The notes under the pieces are model-generated. The model worked only from the letters and a program-made list of their open reading frames with translations, was not told the DNA's origin and searched no databases. 40,562 bases of DNA from NCBI RefSeq assembly GCF_024623325.1, contig NZ_JANJZD010000041.1, positions 1 through 40,562 on the forward strand. The letters run 5' to 3'. Position numbers and translations under genes: made by a program. Of this stretch, positions 1-8,069 are shown in pieces; the first letter of the stretch is position 1, and every line of letters starts with the position of its first letter. This stretch comes from Acetatifactor muris. GTDB taxonomy: Bacteria > Bacillota > Clostridia > Lachnospirales > Lachnospiraceae.

Positions 1-45
1 CCTGACATCCTCGATGATCTCCATCCATTCCAGTAACTGCTCCAT
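1..45 (-). CDS. N-terminal fragment of an unidentified protein, cut by the window edge
   Basis: Only the first 15 codons are inside the window, reading MEQLLEWMEIIEDVR. The ATG at 45 follows a GGAG motif at a normal distance, which supports it as a real start. It lies 114 bases downstream of the 46-residue ORF at 160-300 and has no promoter of its own that I can see, so it is probably the second gene of that operon. Too little is visible to name a family. Confidence 0.5.
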   Translation of the reverse strand, partial: MEQLLEWMEIIEDVR

Positions 46-159
46 ATCACCATCTCCGTTTTTATTTCCATTATAACGGATAATGGAGCAGTTTGTTCAC
101 ATTTTATTTACTCATGCGTTTGTCGTGTTCCCTCTCGGGATAATTCAATTACTTTCGTC

Positions 160-300
160 TTATTCTTTCTCAATTCTGGGCTTGGGTTTATACTGTTCTT
201 CTCCGGATGCAATGTACAGCACAAAGTCATTGATTTCTTTTTCCGTCCATCCGGCAGCACGTAAACCCAAAAACAATCTCGCAACCTCTGTCAAATTCAT
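160..300 (-). CDS. Small hypothetical protein, 46 aa
   Basis: An open frame of 46 codons starting MNLTEVARLFLGLR and ending KPRIEKE. It is acidic and probably helical, with a motif reading GWTEKEINDFVLYI followed by SGEEQYKP. I recall similar short proteins in Clostridia but know no function for them. A GGGAG motif lies 11 bases before the start codon. A good sigma-A promoter sits at 352-380, so the gene looks expressed. It leads into the partial gene at the window edge, and a regulator-like pair is possible. The opposite-strand frame at 83-340 has no ribosome site and was not accepted. Confidence 0.5.
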   Translation of the reverse strand: MNLTEVARLFLGLRAAGWTEKEINDFVLYIASGEEQYKPKPRIEKE

Positions 301-344
301 ACAGTCACAAGCTCCCTGTTCATCAAAATATAATCAATAGTTTC

Positions 345-380
345 TACAATCATTGTAGCTTTTGTGTGTTAAACAGTCAA
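345..380 (-). promoter_or_regulatory. Sigma-A promoter with palindrome over the -10 box, driving the left-end small operon
   Basis: On the minus strand, TTGACT (plus 375-380) and TACAAT (plus 352-357) are separated by exactly 17 bases. The palindrome CTACAA-TCA-TTGTAG (345-359) covers the -10 box and could be an operator. The promoter points at the ORF at 160-300. Confidence 0.6.
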
Positions 381-437
381 TATATACTACAAATTAATTT
401 AAGCTTCCGGCGCCCCGATGTGTCGTGTTCTATAATG

Positions 438-551
438 ATTCTGCATTCGCAGAATTCAAGCCAGCTTAGGCTGGCTTGACGCCCCTTCGTGGCGCATTAT
501 ATTAATCCATGGCTTGAAAATCAAGTGTCTCCTTCGGAGCCGCTTGATTTT
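438..551. repeat. Cluster of four hairpins at the broken 5' end of the rpn-like gene
   Basis: Four inverted repeats follow one another: ATTCTGC/GCAGAAT (438-455), TCAAGCCAGC/GCTGGCTTGA (456-479, perfect 10 bp), CGCC/GGCG (480-494, loop CCTTCGT), and AAAATCAAG/CTTGATTTT (517-551) enclosing CTCC/GGAG. They end about where recognisable Rpn homology begins. They could be a REP-like or palindromic mobile unit. Related-looking GC hairpins lie at the right window end (40524-40559). Confidence 0.6.
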
Positions 552-1139
552 CGGCGCACATGGTACAATGGAGATGCCGAGCTGGAGGACGAACGCATTC
601 TCCGGCTAACGGATGCCTTTATGGAAAACCCAGGGGAGAAGGAATCCTGTCTGGAACTTACGGTACGCGTGTTGAATATCAATCATGGCCGCAATCAGGA
701 GCTGATGGCAGGATGCCGGAAGCTGGAGGAATATTCCTGCTTTGTGGCGAAGCTGAAAGAGTATCAGAAAAAGTATGGTTCCACAAAAGAGGCTGTGGAT
801 GCCTCAGTATCATACTGCATAGGACATGGAATCCTGACGGATATTCTGATACCGTTGAGTGCGGAGGTAAAGAAAATGCTGCTGACAGAGTATAATGAGA
901 AAAAAGTGATGGCATGGCTGAAAAAAGAAGCCCGGGAAGAGGGCAGAATAGAAGGAGGAAATCAAAAAGTAATCAGCCTTGTGAGGAAGAAGGTTACAAA
1001 GGGTAAGTCCCCGGAAGAGATTGCGGAGATGCTGGAAGAGGATATCGCCCTGATTAGGGAAATCTGTGATATACTTAAGCATCATCCCGAGTGGAGTGAT
1101 AGCCGAGTATATGAGGAGCTGAAAACGGTAAAGCAGTAA
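489..1139 (+). pseudogene. 5'-truncated Rpn-family (PD-(D/E)XK) recombination-promoting nuclease/transposase-like gene
   Basis: From about residue 25 (YNGDAELEDERILRLTDAF) the frame matches the C-terminal half of Rpn/PDDEXK_2 proteins of Lachnospiraceae. This includes the hallmark stretch VRVLNINHGRNQEL, the YCIGHGILTDIL segment and the charged tail reading GNQKVISLVRKKVTKG. The family's N-terminal nuclease domain with its catalytic acidic residues and lysine, roughly 130 or more residues, is missing. In its place is the hairpin cluster at 438-551. The possible start codon is a GTG at 489 with no convincing ribosome site. I read this as a remnant whose 5' end was replaced. A truncated but expressed helical protein cannot be excluded. 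Confidence 0.75.
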
Positions 1140-1173
1140 CACAAAATTCCGCAACAATTTTGCCTGGCAGAAA

Positions 1174-1220
1174 AAGCCGGCAGTCACGGTATCTCATCAC
1201 AACCATGGGGCTGTCGGCTT
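1174..1220. terminator. Hairpin between convergent genes, probable terminator
   Basis: AAGCCGGCAG (1174-1183) pairs with CTGTCGGCTT (1211-1220) with one G-T pair and a 27-base loop. Read on the minus strand the stem ends in CTTTTTCT. It lies between the rpn remnant and the 3' end of the minus-strand flavoprotein gene. The long loop weakens the call. Confidence 0.45.
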
Positions 1221-1296
1221 ATTTTGTCTGTGTCATTGTTGAATACGGAACAGCATTTCCATCAGAAATGAATCCTGTCTGTAAATGCGCAAGCCA

Positions 1297-3291
1297 TCAC
1301 AAATAATTCCACCTCTCCCGATAAGCCTTCCATTGCGTCTCAAAAAAAGTATCCGGATTCGGTATGGGACGCACTTTTCTCCAGTTTGTCTGACATGTGA
1401 AAGAATTCACGGCACCTTTCTGCCGCCACAACCCGATTTCCTGAATCATGCCGCCCAACGCCCCTCTGTCCGGTCTGCAGCGAAATAAATCCGGCAGCCC
1501 TTCCCCTGGCTTTTCCCCATCCGGGCAGGTATACAGGGCCGAGCCTCTGCTCCCACCGCCCTGCAGCACATAATCCAGCATGGCAGTCAGATACACCTGC
1601 TGTGATATCAGCATATCATACAAATGATAAAACCGGGCGGCCTGTGCCGGACTGGAGATAAAAAGGTCCCTTCCAAAGTGTCTCAGGTCCTCCTTCACTT
1701 CCGAAAGTGCCTGCCGCAGGCCTTCTTCTTTCCGAACCATGCCTCCTGCCCTGCTCATGCGCTTCGCCGCCTTCTCCCACAGTTCCTCCACTCTCTGCTT
1801 CTCTTCCCATTCCCATTCGGTATCTCCCGGCAGAAGCATCCTTATATGGGCTTTCGCCGCCTCCCGGCCCAATTCCCGGGTCCTCTCTTCCTGAATTGCT
1901 ATTGCTTCCTGCCCGTCCACCTCTTTCCCTGAGGCATTCCCTGTCCGGGCAATATACTCCGCGGCCCGAAGTGCTCCCACCTGTCCCGCATTCAGAGCGC
2001 TGCCTCCCGGCCGGGTTACACCATGGCTTCCGCATACCTCCCCCACTGCGAAAATCCCCCGGACGTTGGTCTGCCAGTTGGCATCTGTGGAAAGCCCTCC
2101 GTTGTTGTGCTGCACGCAGACGGCAATTTCCAGCATCTCCTTTCCCAGGTCCACCCCATGTTCCCGGTAAAACTGTACCGCAGGTTCATTCATACACTCC
2201 AGCCGTTCTATGGGCGTGCCAAAACATGCCCCCGCAGAGCGCAGATAGTCCCGGGCTTGTGCCGAAAGTCTGTCAAAGTCTACCTTCTCCCCACCCGGAT
2301 TGTGCATAAAATCCAGGAAAACCCGACGTCCCCGCAAAACCGTTTCCTGATAGACCAGCAGGTCTATCACAGACGAACCTCCGAAAATCTTCTCCACGTC
2401 AAAGGGCCACTGGTATCCTTTCAAAAAGGTCATATACTGCATTTGAGCCGTATCCTCATAATATTCCAGCAGGAATTCTCTTTCCTCTCCTCCCTGCCTG
2501 TCAGTGGAAATCAGGCGGGGCAGTGCCTGCATATAAGTGCCGCTCACATTCCACCTGGGCCGCAGAGAGGCAATTCCAAACTGCCATTCCGTGAGATTTT
2601 TCCCCAGGACGCCGGCCTCGAAAGCAATGCCGCTGCTTCCCAGCTGGGACGCCGGATACACGCTGTCACGATACATGCCTGCCGGGCCTCCCGTGGCAAG
2701 CACTACATTTTCGCACCAGATCAGAAGGAAGTTACAGCAGGTTGTATTCTCTGTGTCCAGGCACAGCACTCCCCGCACCTGATTTTCTCTTACAAGGAGC
2801 TTCACCATCTGCATATGATCCAGAACGGGAATCCCCCGGGACAGAGCTTCCCGCTCCAGGCATTCCGTCATAAATTTCGAGGTATAAGGCCCCACACTGG
2901 TGGCTCTGCGGCCCCTGTCATGGTCTGTCTTATACCCCACATATTCTCCATATTCATTATCCGGGAAGGGAACCCCCAGCTCCACCAGATGATAGAAACA
3001 TCTGGTGGACAAAGCCGCCTCACACAATGCCAGATCTCCGTCCACACACTGTCCCCGGAACAGATCCTCCGCCAGCCCGCGGACACAGTCCCTGTCCTCT
3101 CCTGCCAGAGACAGTTTGTAATAGGTCTGCTTATCGGAGCCGGTATTGCGGGAAGTTCCCGCCGTCACATGCTCCGCCAGAATAGCCAGGTCCTTCTCTC
3201 CGTACCGGTGCAGCCGTACGGCCGCATGGTAGCCGGCGGCTCCTGTTCCCACAACCACAGTGCGGATTTCCGTTTCTCTCAGTGATATCAT
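1297..3291 (-). CDS. FAD-binding oxidoreductase, fumarate reductase/succinate dehydrogenase flavoprotein-like (664 aa)
   Basis: The N-terminus has a dinucleotide-binding fold, VVGTGAAGYHAAVR (about residues 12-25), followed by a NTGSDKQTYYK segment typical of fumarate reductase/AprA-type flavoproteins. Near residue 400 is GGLSTDANWQTNVRGIFAVG, then the FAD-closing segment TRPGGSALNAGQVGALRAA. The C-terminal 170 residues are helical, as in aspartate oxidase and succinate dehydrogenase flavoproteins. There is no signal peptide and no heme-binding motif, so it should be cytoplasmic. GGAG lies 5 bases before the ATG. It is the last gene of the minus-strand catabolic locus, separated from the SDR gene by a decayed DUF4143 fragment. 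The likely role is oxidation or ene-reduction of a metabolite of the locus; the substrate is unknown. Confidence 0.8.
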   Translation of the reverse strand: MISLRETEIRTVVVGTGAAGYHAAVRLHRYGEKDLAILAEHVTAGTSRNTGSDKQTYYKLSLAGEDRDCVRGLAEDLFRGQCVDGDLALCEAALSTRCFYHLVELGVPFPDNEYGEYVGYKTDHDRGRRATSVGPYTSKFMTECLEREALSRGIPVLDHMQMVKLLVRENQVRGVLCLDTENTTCCNFLLIWCENVVLATGGPAGMYRDSVYPASQLGSSGIAFEAGVLGKNLTEWQFGIASLRPRWNVSGTYMQALPRLISTDRQGGEEREFLLEYYEDTAQMQYMTFLKGYQWPFDVEKIFGGSSVIDLLVYQETVLRGRRVFLDFMHNPGGEKVDFDRLSAQARDYLRSAGACFGTPIERLECMNEPAVQFYREHGVDLGKEMLEIAVCVQHNNGGLSTDANWQTNVRGIFAVGEVCGSHGVTRPGGSALNAGQVGALRAAEYIARTGNASGKEVDGQEAIAIQEERTRELGREAAKAHIRMLLPGDTEWEWEEKQRVEELWEKAAKRMSRAGGMVRKEEGLRQALSEVKEDLRHFGRDLFISSPAQAARFYHLYDMLISQQVYLTAMLDYVLQGGGSRGSALYTCPDGEKPGEGLPDLFRCRPDRGALGGMIQEIGLWRQKGAVNSFTCQTNWRKVRPIPNPDTFFETQWKAYRERWNYL

Positions 3292-3427
3292 ATCTTCTCC
3301 TGTTCCAGTTCCGTTGTAATAAAAGAAATCCCCTTAAACATATCCATCTGCAACACAATCTGACAGAGCAAAGTCAGGAGGCTGGACAAAAATTCGCTGA
3401 CATGATCCGGCGTTAAAAGAACAGCCC

Positions 3428-3625
3428 TCAGAGGAACATAGCCATATACAGCGGCAGTGTGATTTTAGTATCGCTGACCTCCACATTCCCCGCCACCAGC
3501 TTATAGGCATAAGGCGGGATGAATTCATCCATGAAATGGTTCAGGGAAATTGTGGCCCCTCGTTTGGACTTTACCTCAATGGGAATGACCGTATTCCCGG
3601 CTGTCAACAGATTATGCACCTGCAC
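3428..3625 (-). pseudogene. Remnant of an ATPase with C-terminal DUF4143 (PD-(D/E)XK-like) domain
   Basis: The minus-strand frame reads LLTAGNTVIPIEVKSKRGA and closes with ITLPLYMAMFL. This is the characteristic C-terminus of AAA-type ATP-binding proteins with DUF4143, whose IEVKS motif is the nuclease-like core. Only about 65 residues survive. The ATPase part is absent and upstream sequence is occupied by the 3' end of the SDR gene, which overlaps the open frame. The fragment interrupts an otherwise tightly spaced operon between the SDR and the FAD protein. It is therefore probably an old insertion that lost most of its sequence. Confidence 0.65.
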
Positions 3626-3641
3626 TTTTCCCGACAAAAGT

Positions 3642-4409
3642 CTACAGCCGCCGGATATGAAATCCGCCATCCACGTCCAGGAAACTTCCGGTAGTATACA
3701 GAATCTGGTCGGAGCAGAACACGCTCACCGCATCGGCCACATCCTCCGGCGTTCCCCAGCGCCTGATGGGAAAGGCCCCCTCTTCTATCATGGCGTCATA
3801 CTTTTCCTTTACCGCCCCGGTCATATCGGTGGCAATCACCCCCGGCCGGATCTCATGAACCAGAATGCCCTCCGGCGCCAGTCTGTCCGCAAAAAGCCGG
3901 GTAATCATGGCAACGCCTGCTTTTGATATACAGTATTCTCCCCTGGAAATGGAAGACACCTCCGCAGAACAGGAGCCGATATTGATAATGGTGCCCCTCT
4001 TTTTCCCCGTCTGCTCCTGCTTCAACATTTGTTTTGCCACAAGCTGGGTCAGGAACAAAGTCCCCTTCGTGTTGATTCCCATCACCCGGTCAAAGCTTTC
4101 CTCCTCCATTTCCAGCAGGTCCTTCCGCTTCAGCGGGGCCACCCCGGCGTTGTTCACCAGCACGTCCACCCTTCCGAACACCCTGAGCGTCTCCTCCAGA
4201 AGCCTCTTCCTGTCTTCGGCCGAGGCAATGCTGCCCTGCACGTAATGCCAGCGGATACCCAGCTTCGTCAGTTCTCCTAACGCTTCCTCATATTTTTCCT
4301 GTGCGCCTGTGGCCAGCATCACAATGCTGTATCCGTCCAGCCCCAGCCTCCTGGCAATGGCATAACCGATTCCTCTGCTTGCGCCTGTGACAATGGCTGC
4401 TTTTTCCAT
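3642..4409 (-). CDS. SDR-family NAD(P)-dependent oxidoreductase (255 aa)
   Basis: A classical short-chain dehydrogenase: glycine motif TGASRGIG at residues 8-15, NNAG at 86-89, Asn113, and catalytic Ser146/148, Tyr159 and Lys163 in GEYCISKAG. Length and motif order match FabG-like 3-oxoacyl reductases and sugar/steroid SDRs; the sequence alone does not give the substrate. The frame is open 29 codons further upstream, but that part overlaps the preceding gene. The ATG at 4409 has GGGGAG 8 bases before it and was chosen. It begins 25 bases after the stop of the flavin oxidoreductase at 4435-5766, so the two are almost certainly co-transcribed. A fatty-acid role is less likely than redox work on the product of the glycoside locus. 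Confidence 0.88.
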   Translation of the reverse strand: MEKAAIVTGASRGIGYAIARRLGLDGYSIVMLATGAQEKYEEALGELTKLGIRWHYVQGSIASAEDRKRLLEETLRVFGRVDVLVNNAGVAPLKRKDLLEMEEESFDRVMGINTKGTLFLTQLVAKQMLKQEQTGKKRGTIINIGSCSAEVSSISRGEYCISKAGVAMITRLFADRLAPEGILVHEIRPGVIATDMTGAVKEKYDAMIEEGAFPIRRWGTPEDVADAVSVFCSDQILYTTGSFLDVDGGFHIRRL

Positions 4410-4434
4410 TTTGTCTTCTCCCCGTTCCTTCTCT

Positions 4435-5766
4435 TTATTGGATTTCCTTCTGATATTCCCTGTAATACTCCAGATAAGTCCCCGCATCCCGCACAATACA
4501 ACCGGTGGGTTTCCCGGCCCGAATCAAATCTCCGCATTTTCCACAGGCCACACATGTCATCCGGGCGTCTATCCGGCCGCTCTCCAGAATCTGCCTGGGA
4601 AATGCCGGATTGGCAAAGGACATCCGGCCGAACAGCATATTGTCGCACAGCCCTTCCTCCACGGCTCCAGCCGCGTACAAATCAGAGTACTGGCGCAGAT
4701 AGGAAGGACCGGAAGCGGAGATGAACATCCCCGGCACCGCTTTCTTCACTTCCCCTATGCCACGAATGATTCTTGCCACGCCGTACAGCGGGTGTTCCTC
4801 CGGAATGTATTTGCCTCCGTCAAAGGGACGGGTCACATGGGTGCTGACGTAAGGATTTCCCATAGTCAGGTTCACCATGGGCAGGCCGTACGCTTCGTGA
4901 AGCAGCCGAATCAGCCGGATGGGTTCCTCCATATCCGGCGCGGCTCCTGCTCCTTCCTTCACGCCAAAGCCATAGGGCCAGGCAAAGCCGTCATAGATAC
5001 CGATTCTGGCTGTCACCAGAAAATCACTGTCCTCATGGACTTTTGCGGCGCTTATGCCGTTTCTCAGAAGGCGGGTCCGGTTCTCGAAGCTTCCGCCGTA
5101 CAGACCGGGCCGATGATACGCAGATAAAAGCTCCATGAGAAGGTAGCCGTGACAGGCTTTTACGTCCACGGCATCGAAACCGGCTTCTTTCGCCAGCAGA
5201 GCCGCCTCCCCGAACTTTTCCTCCAGACCTTTCAGATAATCGTCACAGACAATGCAGCTATCGTCCGCCGGACGCAGCTTCTCATACTCCGGATGTCTGT
5301 AGGCAATCAGGGGCGCCGGACGGCCCTGAGGGTTGGAGTAGCGGCCGCTGTGATTGGCCTGCATGACCAGATAAGGCGCAAAGCCGTTGGCCCGGATACC
5401 CGCCTCTTTGACAGCGGAAGTAAGCTTTTTATAGTTCTCAAGGTTGTCTCTGGTCAGCATCAGCTGATGGGCGCCGGAACGGCCTTCCGGCACAATGGAA
5501 ATGGCCTCGAACCAGATCATGCCGCTGGCTCCTTCCGCCTCCCGCACATACCTCCGCAGTGTCAGCTCAGAGGGTGAGCCGTCGGGCAGTCCGTCCGCGC
5601 CTTCCATGGGAGCAATGCCCATGCGGTTTTCCAGGGTGACATTCCCGAAAGAAACCTTCTCCCTCAGCACATGGGTGTCCGCCCCAAAGGGAAGGTGAAT
5701 CTGCAGTTCCTCTGCCTTCGCCCTGATTTCCTCCAAGCTTTTGTATGTAAATCTCTCATGCTTCAT
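4435..5766 (-). CDS. NADH:flavin oxidoreductase, Old Yellow Enzyme type with Fe-S ligands (443 aa)
   Basis: An FMN-binding OYE barrel is seen: HSGRYSNPQGRP at 139-150, CHGYLLMELLSAYHRP at 205-220 with the following YGGSFENRTRLL, and a C-terminal FISASGPSYLR strand. After the barrel, Cys405, Cys408, Cys411 and Cys423 have the spacing of the 4Fe-4S site of dienoyl-CoA reductase and trimethylamine dehydrogenase. The protein stops there and lacks the FAD/NAD(P) domain of those 670-residue enzymes. Enzymes of this type reduce activated C=C bonds or demethylate amines. Its neighbours are an SDR, a Gfo/Idh dehydrogenase and a second flavoprotein, so it probably reduces or oxidises a metabolite of the imported glycoside. 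AAGCATGAGAG at the start is preceded only by a weak ribosome site. Confidence 0.85.
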   Translation of the reverse strand: MKHERFTYKSLEEIRAKAEELQIHLPFGADTHVLREKVSFGNVTLENRMGIAPMEGADGLPDGSPSELTLRRYVREAEGASGMIWFEAISIVPEGRSGAHQLMLTRDNLENYKKLTSAVKEAGIRANGFAPYLVMQANHSGRYSNPQGRPAPLIAYRHPEYEKLRPADDSCIVCDDYLKGLEEKFGEAALLAKEAGFDAVDVKACHGYLLMELLSAYHRPGLYGGSFENRTRLLRNGISAAKVHEDSDFLVTARIGIYDGFAWPYGFGVKEGAGAAPDMEEPIRLIRLLHEAYGLPMVNLTMGNPYVSTHVTRPFDGGKYIPEEHPLYGVARIIRGIGEVKKAVPGMFISASGPSYLRQYSDLYAAGAVEEGLCDNMLFGRMSFANPAFPRQILESGRIDARMTCVACGKCGDLIRAGKPTGCIVRDAGTYLEYYREYQKEIQ

Positions 5767-5790
5767 GCTTTTTCTACCTATGTCTTTCTT

Positions 5791-5931
5791 TTATTTGCAC
5801 AGTCCAATCAGGTCCTCCAGTTTTGCCGTGGCCATGCACTCCACTGTCAGAAACGGCTTCTCCTGTACATCCCAGCAGATGCCGTCGTCAAATACCAATT
5901 CCGGATACATTTTAGCCATACTCATCTCCAT
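5791..5931 (-). CDS. Small hypothetical protein in the catabolic operon (46 aa)
   Basis: A 46-codon frame, MEMSMAKMYPELVFDDGICW continuing to DLIGLCK, fills the 190-base gap between the Gfo/Idh gene and the flavin oxidoreductase. GGAG lies 8 bases before the ATG at 5931; a second ATG at 5925 is also possible. Composition is protein-like (acidic, hydrophobic spaced residues, two cysteines). I do not recognise it. It could be a small subunit or a truncated larger protein. Confidence 0.45.
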   Translation of the reverse strand: MEMSMAKMYPELVFDDGICWDVQEKPFLTVECMATAKLEDLIGLCK

Positions 5932-5957
5932 TCCGTTGTCTCCGCCTGACAACCTGT

Positions 5958-7178
5958 TTATTCATGATAAAATGTGTTCCCCAAAAATATCTCATGGGGC
6001 TTCCGTGCCCAGGCCATCTCTTCTTCATAAGGCAGACTGCCCTTCTGCCAGCAATTGTCCAGAGCTTCTCCCAGCCCCCTGCAGGTATATTGCTCCCCGT
6101 CTTCCTCATACTCAATATACCGCTCCGGAAAACGGGGTGTCTCCGGAAAACTTTCCGCCAGTCCCCAGATACACTTCAGATGCGGCAGCGCAGTCTCCGC
6201 CACACAGGACAGCGGTTCCCCCTTCCGGATGGCCCCCTCCATACAGGAAAGCTTGCCCATCCCGTCGGCTCCCGGCTTCTCATACACCGTCACCCGTCCA
6301 TCGGCAGTGCATCCCCACATAGCGGTCTCTCCCTCCCGGTATCCCAATGTCACTGTCCCCTTTTCTCCCTCCAGGACAAACTCAGGTTCACGGGCCTGGG
6401 CCCCGGGAACCGCATGGGTGGCATAGAACAACAGCTCCGCGCCATCTGTGACACTGACACGCAGCGCACAGGTGTCAAACATTTCAATGGGATTGGCGCG
6501 ATACACCTCGGCTTCCATCACCCTGGGTTCCGCGCTCTCCGAAATCCGGCTGCCGCACAGAAACAGCATATTATGAAGGTAATGGGCCGCGGCATTAGAT
6601 GCCACACTGTCCAGAATCCACTGGCCTGTATCCAGCTTTCTCCTCCCCGCCCAGCCGCTCCCCCGCCGATAATATGTCAGCCCCCGGGGGAAAAAGACTA
6701 TGGTGCGCATCCTGCGGATTTTGCCATACACGCCATCCATAATATCCTGTTTCAACCTCAGAATCGCCTCGTCAAAGGACCACTGAAAACCGATGGCCAG
6801 CTTACGGCCGGTACGATTCCTGGCTTCTATCATAGCCCAGGCATCTCCCGGAAAAGCACAGATCGGTTTCTCACACAGAACATCGCTGCCATGTTCCATA
6901 CAATAGCAGGCCTGGCCGGCGTGCAGATGGATGGGAGTCACAAGGACAGCCAGCTCCGCCCTGTGTATCCGGTAGAACTCCTCCAACGTGTCAAAAACCG
7001 GAATTCCTCTGTCATGAAGCTCCCGGGCCGTCTCTCCTGTACCTGCATACGGGTCCACAGCTCCCACAATCTGAAACACTTCTGCTCTGGCACCGTACAG
7101 CAGCTCCCTGATATAGAAATTGCCAAAGCCGCCGATTCCCACCAATAACAGTGATACTTTCTCACAGTCGCTTCTCAT
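5958..7178 (-). CDS. Gfo/Idh/MocA-family oxidoreductase (406 aa)
   Basis: The N-terminus has the NAD(P)-binding motif VGIGGFGNFYIREL. The family EKP motif follows in DVLCEKPICAFPGD, and a C-terminal beta-sheet substrate domain completes the protein. Family members oxidise or reduce sugar hydroxyls, often at C3, using NAD. A GTG at 7193 overlaps the stop codon of the upstream permease, but the ATG at 7178 has GAGG 9 bases before it and is preferred. The gene follows two sugar ABC permeases with only 11 bases between, so it very probably acts on the imported sugar. Combined with the flavoenzymes downstream, a sugar-oxidation route is plausible, such as 3-keto-glycoside chemistry. The exact substrate cannot be read from sequence. 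Confidence 0.87.
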   Translation of the reverse strand: MRSDCEKVSLLLVGIGGFGNFYIRELLYGARAEVFQIVGAVDPYAGTGETARELHDRGIPVFDTLEEFYRIHRAELAVLVTPIHLHAGQACYCMEHGSDVLCEKPICAFPGDAWAMIEARNRTGRKLAIGFQWSFDEAILRLKQDIMDGVYGKIRRMRTIVFFPRGLTYYRRGSGWAGRRKLDTGQWILDSVASNAAAHYLHNMLFLCGSRISESAEPRVMEAEVYRANPIEMFDTCALRVSVTDGAELLFYATHAVPGAQAREPEFVLEGEKGTVTLGYREGETAMWGCTADGRVTVYEKPGADGMGKLSCMEGAIRKGEPLSCVAETALPHLKCIWGLAESFPETPRFPERYIEYEEDGEQYTCRGLGEALDNCWQKGSLPYEEEMAWARKPHEIFLGNTFYHE

Positions 7179-7189
7179 CTTCGTCTGCC

Positions 7190-8023
7190 TCACCCCTTTA
7201 CGCCCGTGGTGCTGATTCCTTCCACCAGGCTCTTCTGAAAAATGAAAAACAAAACCAGCACAGGCACAAGGGAAGCCACCGACATGGCAAACATAGGCCC
7301 GTAATTCGTCCCGCTCTCATCGCTGAACAGCCGCAGAGCGAAAGAGACAGGATACATTCTCGGCTTGTTCAGGTACAGCAAAGTGCCCATAAAGTCTGAC
7401 CAGGAACCCATGAAGCTCAGCACTGCCACCGTGGCCACCGCCGGCTTTACCAGGGGCAGCATTATACGTCCGAACAGCTGAAGCCGACTGCACCCATCCA
7501 TGACAGCCGCCTCATCAATCTCCCCGGGAATATTTTTCATAAACTGCATCAGCAGAAAGACATTAAATGCATTGCCGCAAAAGCTGGGAACCATCAGGGG
7601 AAGATAGGTCCCCACCCATCCCAGCGAATTGTACAGCAGATATTGCGGAACCATCAGCACCTGAGAGGGCAGGCACATAGTGAGAAGCATGGCTCCAAAC
7701 CAGAATTTCCTGGTTCTGAATTGGATTCGGGAAAAGCCATAGGCAGCCAGGGAACAGGACACTACGGTCCCCAGTGTGGAGACTGCCGCAATCAATATGG
7801 AATTCCGGAAAAAAGTAGTAAATGTCAGCCGGGCAAATCCGCCCCAGCCTTCTATGTAATTCGAAAATGCCCATGTGGTCGGTATCAGGCTGTAAGGAGA
7901 CGCAAAATACTCTTCATTGGTTTTCAATGAGGAACCCAACAGCCAGAGCAGCGGATAGAGCATAATAAAGCTGCCCATTATCATACCCGTATGATAGAGC
8001 ACTGTCATAAATCTTTTTTTCAT
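7190..8023 (-). CDS. Carbohydrate ABC transporter permease, MalG type (277 aa)
   Basis: Six hydrophobic segments, starting with TGMIMGSFIMLYPLLWLLG, and the cytoplasmic EAA loop EIDEAAVMDGCSRLQLFGRI near residue 180 identify an inner-membrane subunit of a CUT1-type sugar importer. The length is standard. A TTG 27 bases upstream is in frame, but the ATG at 8023 follows AAAGGA at 10 bases and is the better start. It pairs with the MalF-like permease 46 bases upstream and the binding lipoprotein at 9125-10543. No ATPase gene is in the locus, so a shared MsmX-like ATPase elsewhere must energise it. Confidence 0.92.
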   Translation of the reverse strand: MKKRFMTVLYHTGMIMGSFIMLYPLLWLLGSSLKTNEEYFASPYSLIPTTWAFSNYIEGWGGFARLTFTTFFRNSILIAAVSTLGTVVSCSLAAYGFSRIQFRTRKFWFGAMLLTMCLPSQVLMVPQYLLYNSLGWVGTYLPLMVPSFCGNAFNVFLLMQFMKNIPGEIDEAAVMDGCSRLQLFGRIMLPLVKPAVATVAVLSFMGSWSDFMGTLLYLNKPRMYPVSFALRLFSDESGTNYGPMFAMSVASLVPVLVLFFIFQKSLVEGISTTGVKG

Positions 8024-8069
8024 TGTACTGGTATCCTTTCCTGTCGTCAACAGTTATACTTCCTCATTT

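Noticed and set aside
83..340. 85-codon plus-strand frame at the left end
   Set aside because: No ribosome site or motif; the minus-strand ORF with a matching promoter explains the region better.
2023..3285. Long plus-strand frame opposite the FAD protein gene
   Set aside because: No ribosome site, no recognisable family, and the opposite strand has complete flavoprotein motifs. It is a codon-usage shadow.
1297..5766. Bile-acid 7-dehydroxylation (bai) cluster, suggested by the OYE, SDR and flavoprotein genes
   Set aside because: The CoA ligase, CoA transferase, 7-dehydratase and bile-acid transporter genes are absent, and sugar import genes surround the set.
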